From Bacteroidales bacterium (GTDB lineage: Bacteria; Bacteroidota; Bacteroidia; Bacteroidales; UBA1556), in NCBI GenBank assembly GCA_023145955.1, contig JAGLDA010000073.1, positions 1-11,985 on the forward strand: 11,985 nucleotides of DNA. Direction: 5' to 3'. Made by a program: the position numbers and the translations under genes. The stretch's first letter is position 1. Every line of letters starts with the position of its first letter. Below, piece by piece: positions 6,631 through 11,985 of this stretch. The notes beneath the pieces were generated by a model that worked only from the letters and a program-made list of their open reading frames with translations, was not told the origin of the DNA and did no database searches.

Positions 6631-9600
6631 GCTATTCTGATGACTAAATAAACTAGTATTAGTCGCATGTGCTGTGTTTGCAGTATTCGACCTCGACGAA
6701 TTATAGTTTGTATTCACCTTAGTAAATATTGAATCAGGATAACAAGGGTTTGGAGACATAATCTCAATTTGATAATAAACATTACCTGTTGGAGGATTTA
6801 AGTCCGTATAGGAAGTTAAATTACTCTGAATTTGAGTAAGGAGTTGCATGTCTGTACTGTCAGAGCTGCGATATATCTTATACGAACCAAAATTAAATCC
6901 TTCATAATTTGTCCATATTAGGTTCCAAACTCCACCCAAGCCTGCATTAATAGTCAAGTGTAATGTTTTGTGTATTGGGCTAGGAGCAGTTTCCATGCCA
7001 CAAGTATCAACTGCCGTTATGCGGTATCTATATGCTCTTTGAGCAGGAATAGAGTTTACATCTTCAAAAACACTTAGAGTTGAGAAGTCTTGGCTTCCTA
7101 TTAAGTCGTATACTCCTGATACAGTAGATTCTCTGTAAATTCTGAAACTGTCAATCATATTATTATTTGTTCTTTCCCAAACAATGCGATTATGATTTGA
7201 TATAGAATCAATTCCTACAATACAGATATTAGGCACTTGCAATAAGGATGCGTTTACTACATATGGATCAGAACTAGAATTACATCCATTATTGTCAGTA
7301 ACAGTTATAATGTAGCTTCCAGAAGTATTAATATAAATACTCTGAGAGTTGCTTCCATTTGACCATTGATACGAGCTGAAAGAAGTGGAAACATAAAGTT
7401 CCATACTGTCATTAGTACAAGGTTGTATATCTCCATTAGTAAGGATGCTAGGAGTAACTGTTGTCAGCTGATTAAGTGCAAATGGTTGCGAAAATTCTGT
7501 ACAAGTAGCATCTGCAATCATTAGCTGATATAAACCAGGTAAACTTGCAAAATAAACAGAATCGGAAGCTCCTGAAATTAAAATTCCATCACGTAGCCAT
7601 TGATAAGTTACACCTGAGGTATGATCGTTTGCAAATAGCTTAACACTATCATTTGGACATACTTCATTTCCGCCAATATTATCGAAACTAGCGTCTAAGT
7701 CGCAAGGGTTAGCGCTACCACCATTACATGAAATATAATCGTTCTTTATAAGAGTGTCAAAACAACCTGTATTCACATTTTTTGCAATTAGCTCAACGGT
7801 ATAGTCCCCATCATAGTTGTATTGATGATTTGGATTTATAAATGTGGAAGTGTTGCCATCACCAAATGTCCACATCCAATAATAATCATTGGCATTAGAA
7901 GTCTGATTTGTAAAACTGGCCAAGAAAGGAGGAGTATTAAATGTTGTTTGATTTGCTACAAAAGCAATATTGAAATCTGTAGTGTTTACTATCACCGCTA
8001 CCGAGTCTGATATGCTTGAACAATTAGTATTTAAATTTGTTACATGCACAGTGTACGAACCTTCTTCGTTTGCTTGGTAAAGAGCCTGTGTATTAGAAGT
8101 AGTTATCCCGTTTTTAAACCATTCGTATGTATATGGGCCGGTGTTTGCTGATAAGGTAACACTACTACCTTCGCAAAAGCTTGTATTGCCTAAAGCAATT
8201 ATAGTTGCTGGAGTAGTTTGTATTTCAATTGACTTTTCTGTTACGTCAGAGAAACAATTGTTTTCTTCAACAAATAGGCTAACATTCTTTATCCCATCAG
8301 TATTCCAAATAATATTATATGGGCCAGAATTAGATCCTGAGGCAATATTTCCGGAATCGAAATCCCAATTATATGCTGCTGATATGCCAGAAGTGCCAGC
8401 GTAATTAATATTTACCATATCGTTAGTGCAAGTTATAGAAGGGATTGTAAAATTGCTATTTATTTCTGGATTAATTGTTACACTAATTGTGTCTGATATT
8501 GCTGTGCAGCCATTAGAATTTGTGTTTTCTACAAAATAAAGGCCTGATTGTAAAGCTACAAAATAAGACATCGTATCTTGAGTAGATGTTATAGCTCCTG
8601 ATACATCATTCCAATTGAATGTGTTTGCCACTCCACTATTAGTAAATAGTATTATATCTTCGCCATAACAAGCGGAGTCGCTTCCTATTATACTTATATT
8701 AGAAATAGCTTCCATTACACTAGTGAAATTTTGAAATAGGGTGGATGTACATCCACTATCACTTATGCTTAATGAAATGCCTTTTACTCCAGCATTATTC
8801 CAGGATAACTCATAAGGACCTTCGCCCATGCCTGATATAATGTTTGCACTATTGAATGTCCAATTATAAATGGCATCTATTCCTGCTGTTGAATAATTAT
8901 TCACAATGGCAGTATCGGATTTGCAAATATTTGCATCAACAGTAAAATTAGCTATTGGCATAGAAATTACTTCTATTGTTGCAGTATCACTGCCTATACA
9001 GCCATTTGAGTCGGTATAATTATATTCTATACTTCTGGTACCAACACCTGCAATTATAGGATAAAACTCAGAAGTGCTTGAAGATACAGCATCTCCATAA
9101 TAATTACCTCCTGATGGTATTCCGCCAGTTAAAATAGTTGATGATTGATTTTCGCAAACATTACCAAAGTTGCTTACTGTAACTGTAGGTAGCGGATTTA
9201 TTGTAATATCAATAAATGCTGAAGCAGAACATCCATTATTATCAGTATAAGTATAAGAATATTGGTGAGTGCCTGTATTTATTGAGTCAAAATACAATAC
9301 GCTATTACTTAATCCATTTCCTGAATATTGTCCTCCTATTGGAGTTGCCTCCAGTTCTAGGGAGTCCGAATTATTGCAATATGAATCATTAATACTAGAT
9401 GCAAATGCTACAGTAGGATAGGAGTTTACAACAGTTGTTTCAAAACTTGCATTTGTGCAACCACTGTCAGTAACCATTACATTTATGGTTTTATTTCCAA
9501 TAGTATCCCATACTACTTCAAAAGGACCATTGTTTGTTCCAAAAATATGATTTGCATTATCAAAAAACCATTCGAATTCGGCAGTAGAACTTGCCATCCC

Positions 9601-11985
9601 TGTATAGTTAATATATGCAGTATCAGATGTGCAATAGTTGTTGCTCACAAAGAACTCTGCTGAAGGTAATGATACAACTTTTAAGCTATTAGTATCTGAA
9701 TTTTGGCAGCCATTTGTATCGGTATATGTATAGGCTATATTATGATTGCCAATGCCTGCTACTATTGGGTAAAATTCAGAAGAACTTGATGATACAGCAT
9801 TTCCAGAATAACTACCACCAGCAGGAAATCCTGAAGTTAAATCAACTGTAGTTTGATTTTCACAAGCGTCAGTTAAGCTTTCAATATATACATTAGGAAG
9901 AGGATTTATTGATATAGCAATTGTGTCGCTGCCTAAGCAACCATAACTATCACTATATGAATATGTATAAGAGTATATATTTGGTTCTAATGCATTTAGA
10001 TATAATATATTATTAGTAATTCCATTTCCTGTATATTGTCCACCCGATGGAGTAGATTGAAGAATTATGGAGTCGCTATACATACAGTATGCGCTATTTA
10101 TATTTGCTGAAAATGATACTATTGGAATTGAATGCACATTAACAGTTTTATAATTAGAGTTTACACAACCACTATCGTTCACAGTCATATTTATTGTTTT
10201 TACTCCTGCTGTATCCCAGTATAGTTCGTAAGGGCCTTCTCCAGCCCCCGAGAGGACTACTGCATTATCAAAATTCCATACAAAAGTTGCCGAAGAGCTT
10301 ACCGTTGAGGAGTAATTAATAGTTGTAGTGTCTGGTTCGCAAATATTATGATTTACATAGAAATCTGGAGCTGGTGTGCCAACTACTCTAATGTTTGTGC
10401 TAGCTGAATTTTCGCAGCCATTCATATCAGAATAATAATAAGTTATCGCATGTAAGCCTACACCTGCATTAGTAGGAAAAAAGCTATTATTAACTACGCC
10501 ATTTCCAAAATAATAACCTCCAGAAGGACTGCCGCTACCAGCAATCAAATGGAAAGGTTCATCTTGGCAAGCATTAGCCAAAGTGTCTATGTTAACAATT
10601 GGTAATTCATTCATTTGTATACTTATACTATCCGAATTTGTACAAGCATTTATATCGGTATATGTATATGAATAATAATGGATTCCATTGCTTACAAATT
10701 CTAGCTGAATAATACTATCAGAAACGCCACTTCCATTAAATGAGCCTCCATAAGGCGATGCCGACAATGATACGGAATCATTATTTAAACAATAAGAAGA
10801 ATTTATATTACTACTAAACAATACAGTTGGTGCATAATTGCTGTTAATATTTATAGTGTCACTATTTGTGCAATTATTTCCATCAGTATATGTATAAGTT
10901 ATTTGGTTATTTCCTTCCATTAGTAATGAAGGGTCTAGTATTCCTTCACTATTTACATTACCATTATATATTCCTCCAATGGGATTTGCAATTATTGTAT
11001 CAATATCGTTATTTGAACAATAATTTGAATTGAAACCACTTAGTAAAATGACAGGTGGTTGATTTACAATAATATTTACAGAATCAACATTGTTTATTAT
11101 ACAGCCATAACTATCAGTAATAGATGCAATAGAATATATTGAATTGTTGTTCGGACTGAAATTATTCTCTAAATAATTGGAAATAGTATCTGTAGTATAA
11201 ACTTCATTTATTCTCCAATTTACTATCATTGGAAACGATCCAAAGAATTCAGAGTTTATAATAGTAGTATCTCCTAAGCAAATACTTGTGTCAGAAATGG
11301 TTGAATTTGTTGTTATCTCTGGACTATACTGAACGTTAATACTGTCAGTTCTAATAGATCCCACAGCATCATACACTACTACAGAATAGATGCCAGCTGT
11401 TGTAGCAATTATACTCGCATTTGTGTCTCCGTACACATTTGGTCCTTGCCATAAGTATGTATATAATTCTTCGTTTTCAACATTGGTATTAATACTTAAT
11501 AATTCACTGAAACATAATAATGTATCATTTCCTAAATTAACATCATAGTCATTCACAATTCCAAAGTTGTCAATAGCAATAGAATAACTTGACTCACCAA
11601 TAGACATTACTTCTACTCTTATTTTTACCTTATCTCCAGCATAACTTCCTATAGGAATACTATACTTATGCCAATTAAGATCATTATGAAAATTGCTTAT
11701 GTTAATAGTGTAGATTAGGTTTTCAGTACCATCACAATTAATGGTATAAAAATACACGTCATCAGCAAAATTATTTATATTTCCAAATTTGAAATCAAAT
11801 GTAAGTTCAGATTGTGGTTCAATAATTCCAATATAATCATTGTGAGTTGCACTAATATTTTCCATAGACTGGAATAGATCCAAAAACAATGCGTCGTTAG
11901 TTAAACCAAAAGAACCAGCCCCTTGAATGTAAAAATGGTTTAAAGACCATGTATCTTCATCGCATTCGCCACCACATTCTTCTCC
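6379..11985 (-). CDS. Giant T9SS-secreted modular surface protein (Ig/PKD/FN3 repeats, C-terminal sorting domain), N-terminus outside window
   Basis: The frame is open to base 11985, giving at least 1868 codons with the start missing. A TTG at 11889 is only an internal codon: 32 in-frame codons precede it, including a CGGEC segment. Numbering from that TTG, residues 1-115 resemble a jelly-roll (MAM or cleaved-adhesin type) domain. Ig-like modules follow to 276, then an array at 277-1224 in which every module has one Cys pair. Next come an Ig-like module, a canonical PKD domain (1302-1389, WTFGDGNTSTFINPNHQY), two more Ig-like modules, two FN3-like domains (about 1551-1720) and a T9SS sorting domain (1754-1836). 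The protein should be exported through Sec, carried across the outer membrane by T9SS and anchored or released after CTD cleavage. Adhesion is inferred from the architecture. A catalytic domain could lie upstream, as many such proteins are modular enzymes. A strong terminator follows. Confidence 0.95.
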   Translation of the reverse strand, partial: GEECGGECDEDTWSLNHFYIQGAGSFGLTNDALFLDLFQSMENISATHNDYIGIIEPQSELTFDFKFGNINNFADDVYFYTINCDGTENLIYTINISNFHNDLNWHKYSIPIGSYAGDKVKIRVEVMSIGESSYSIAIDNFGIVNDYDVNLGNDTLLCFSELLSINTNVENEELYTYLWQGPNVYGDTNASIIATTAGIYSVVVYDAVGSIRTDSINVQYSPEITTNSTISDTSICLGDTTIINSEFFGSFPMIVNWRINEVYTTDTISNYLENNFSPNNNSIYSIASITDSYGCIINNVDSVNIIVNQPPVILLSGFNSNYCSNNDIDTIIANPIGGIYNGNVNSEGILDPSLLMEGNNQITYTYTDGNNCTNSDTININSNYAPTVLFSSNINSSYCLNNDSVSLSASPYGGSFNGSGVSDSIIQLEFVSNGIHYYSYTYTDINACTNSDSISIQMNELPIVNIDTLANACQDEPFHLIAGSGSPSGGYYFGNGVVNNSFFPTNAGVGLHAITYYYSDMNGCENSASTNIRVVGTPAPDFYVNHNICEPDTTTINYSSTVSSSATFVWNFDNAVVLSGAGEGPYELYWDTAGVKTINMTVNDSGCVNSNYKTVNVHSIPIVSFSANINSAYCMYSDSIILQSTPSGGQYTGNGITNNILYLNALEPNIYSYTYSYSDSYGCLGSDTIAISINPLPNVYIESLTDACENQTTVDLTSGFPAGGSYSGNAVSSSSSEFYPIVAGIGNHNIAYTYTDTNGCQNSDTNSLKVVSLPSAEFFVSNNYCTSDTAYINYTGMASSTAEFEWFFDNANHIFGTNNGPFEVVWDTIGNKTINVMVTDSGCTNASFETTVVNSYPTVAFASSINDSYCNNSDSLELEATPIGGQYSGNGLSNSVLYFDSINTGTHQYSYTYTDNNGCSASAFIDITINPLPTVTVSNFGNVCENQSSTILTGGIPSGGNYYGDAVSSSTSEFYPIIAGVGTRSIEYNYTDSNGCIGSDTATIEVISMPIANFTVDANICKSDTAIVNNYSTAGIDAIYNWTFNSANIISGMGEGPYELSWNNAGVKGISLSISDSGCTSTLFQNFTSVMEAISNISIIGSDSACYGEDIILFTNSGVANTFNWNDVSGAITSTQDTMSYFVALQSGLYFVENTNSNGCTAISDTISVTINPEINSNFTIPSITCTNDMVNINYAGTSGISAAYNWDFDSGNIASGSNSGPYNIIWNTDGIKNVSLFVEENNCFSDVTEKSIEIQTTPATIIALGNTSFCEGSSVTLSANTGPYTYEWFKNGITTSNTQALYQANEEGSYTVHVTNLNTNCSSISDSVAVIVNTTDFNIAFVANQTTFNTPPFLASFTNQTSNANDYYWMWTFGDGNTSTFINPNHQYNYDGDYTVELIAKNVNTGCFDTLIKNDYISCNGGSANPCDLDASFDNIGGNEVCPNDSVKLFANDHTSGVTYQWLRDGILISGASDSVYFASLPGLYQLMIADATCTEFSQPFALNQLTTVTPSILTNGDIQPCTNDSMELYVSTSFSSYQWSNGSNSQSIYINTSGSYIITVTDNNGCNSSSDPYVVNASLLQVPNICIVGIDSISNHNRIVWERTNNNMIDSFRIYRESTVSGVYDLIGSQDFSTLSVFEDVNSIPAQRAYRYRITAVDTCGMETAPSPIHKTLHLTINAGLGGVWNLIWTNYEGFNFGSYKIYRSSDSTDMQLLTQIQSNLTSYTDLNPPTGNVYYQIEIMSPNPCYPDSIFTKVNTNYNSSRSNTANTAHATNTSLFSHQNSDIPITIFPNPNNGIFTLEIGDIGNSDLQLSIINTIGSEVYNSKFSVYGKTAKQIDLKGLARGVYFIRLKTSKGIVYRGKVIIN
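7723..7986 (-). other. PKD domain (coding segment) within the surface protein
   Basis: This segment contains YYWMWTFGDGNTSTFINP followed by HQYNYDGDYTVELIAKN, the classical PKD core WxFGDG...P.H.Y...G.Y.V.L. It is the only canonical PKD copy; the C-type modules upstream are divergent PKD-like domains. PKD domains are spacers or binding modules in extracellular proteins. Confidence 0.9.
8218..8715 (-). repeat. D module plus fourth C-type module at the end of the array
   Basis: After the third A-B-C unit comes an Ig-like module unlike A or B (D, Cys pair 54 residues apart). It is followed by another PKD-like C module, AAYNWDFDSGNIASGS then GPYNIIWNTDGIKNVSL, with exactly the 58-residue Cys spacing of the other C modules. 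D appears to stand where an A-B pair would be. Confidence 0.75.
8716..9423 (-). repeat. A-B-C super-repeat, unit 3 (236 codons)
   Basis: Modules in order: A (SYPTVAFASSINDSYC...), B (PLPTVTVSNFGNVCENQ...) and C (SMPIANFTVDANICKSD...). The Cys spacings are 49, 52 and 58 residues. The B module shares AVSSS-SEFYPI-AG-G with unit 2, and its DNA is also visibly similar to unit 2. Confidence 0.9.
9424..10131 (-). repeat. A-B-C super-repeat, unit 2 (236 codons)
   Basis: Modules in order: A (SIPIVSFSANINSAYC...), B (PLPNVYIESLTDACENQ...) and C (SLPSAEFFVSNNYCTSD...). The Cys spacings are 49, 52 and 58 residues, identical to unit 3, and the length is also identical at 236 codons. Confidence 0.9.
10132..10836 (-). 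repeat. A-B-C super-repeat, unit 1 (235 codons)
   Basis: Modules in order: A (YAPTVLFSSNINSSYC...), B (ELPIVNIDTLANACQDE...) and C (GTPAPDFYVNHNICEPD...). The Cys spacings are 49, 51 and 58 residues. It is slightly more divergent than units 2 and 3, one residue shorter, with the loss in module B. Confidence 0.88.
10837..11061 (-). repeat. Solitary A-type module preceding the A-B-C super-repeats
   Basis: This 75-residue module starts QPPVILLSGFNSNYC and ends in a YTYTDGNNC segment, with the 49-residue Cys spacing of the A modules but no B or C partner. It marks the N-terminal edge of the repeat array. Confidence 0.8.

Noticed and set aside
7822..8404. Plus-strand open frames antisense to the surface protein
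   Set aside because: They have no family motif or start signal and lie wholly within the well-supported repeat-protein gene.
11887..11889. TTG as the start codon of the giant surface protein
   Set aside because: The frame continues without a stop to the window end and no signal peptide follows the TTG, so it is an internal codon of a truncated gene.

Overview
The window looks like a chromosomal segment of a low-GC member of the Bacteroidota. Three things point there: a long repetitive surface protein ending in a type IX secretion (T9SS) C-terminal sorting domain, the Bacteroidota form of PdxJ, and near-consensus Bacteroidota promoter boxes (TTG...TAnnTTTG). No mobile element, RNA gene, CRISPR array or phage gene was seen, and no clear new multi-gene system. 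The novelty lies in individual proteins and one intergenic region.

Layout. Four minus-strand genes occupy 1-4093, transcribed right to left. A CBS-domain protein with an ACT-like tail (3413-4093) is followed after about 23 bases by a short single-POTRA Omp85-type outer-membrane barrel (2010-3389). After a 197-base gap comes a LysM/MltD-like murein transglycosylase homologue (277-1812). Its stop codon overlaps the start of a membrane-anchored protein cut off by the window edge (1-280). A 255-base divergent promoter region (4094-4348) carries a 33-bp near-perfect direct repeat, the second copy bracketed by a 9-bp inverted repeat. It leads rightward into pdxJ (4349-5062). pdxJ converges on a minus-strand GT4 glycosyltransferase (5087-6271). 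A strong intrinsic terminator (6311-6354) separates that gene from the end of a giant minus-strand adhesin-like gene (6379-11985), whose N-terminus lies beyond the window.

How the genes may fit together. The left block is envelope-centred: a peptidoglycan-binding LysM protein, a membrane-anchored partner and an outer-membrane barrel. PdxJ makes pyridoxine 5'-phosphate for vitamin B6 synthesis and shares its promoter region with the possible ligand-sensing CBS/ACT protein. The adhesin is a T9SS cargo built from Cys-paired Ig/PKD-like modules, including a 236-residue three-module unit repeated three times. The most notable protein observation is that the transglycosylase homologue has Leu where the catalytic Glu should be, so it is probably a peptidoglycan-binding protein rather than an enzyme.
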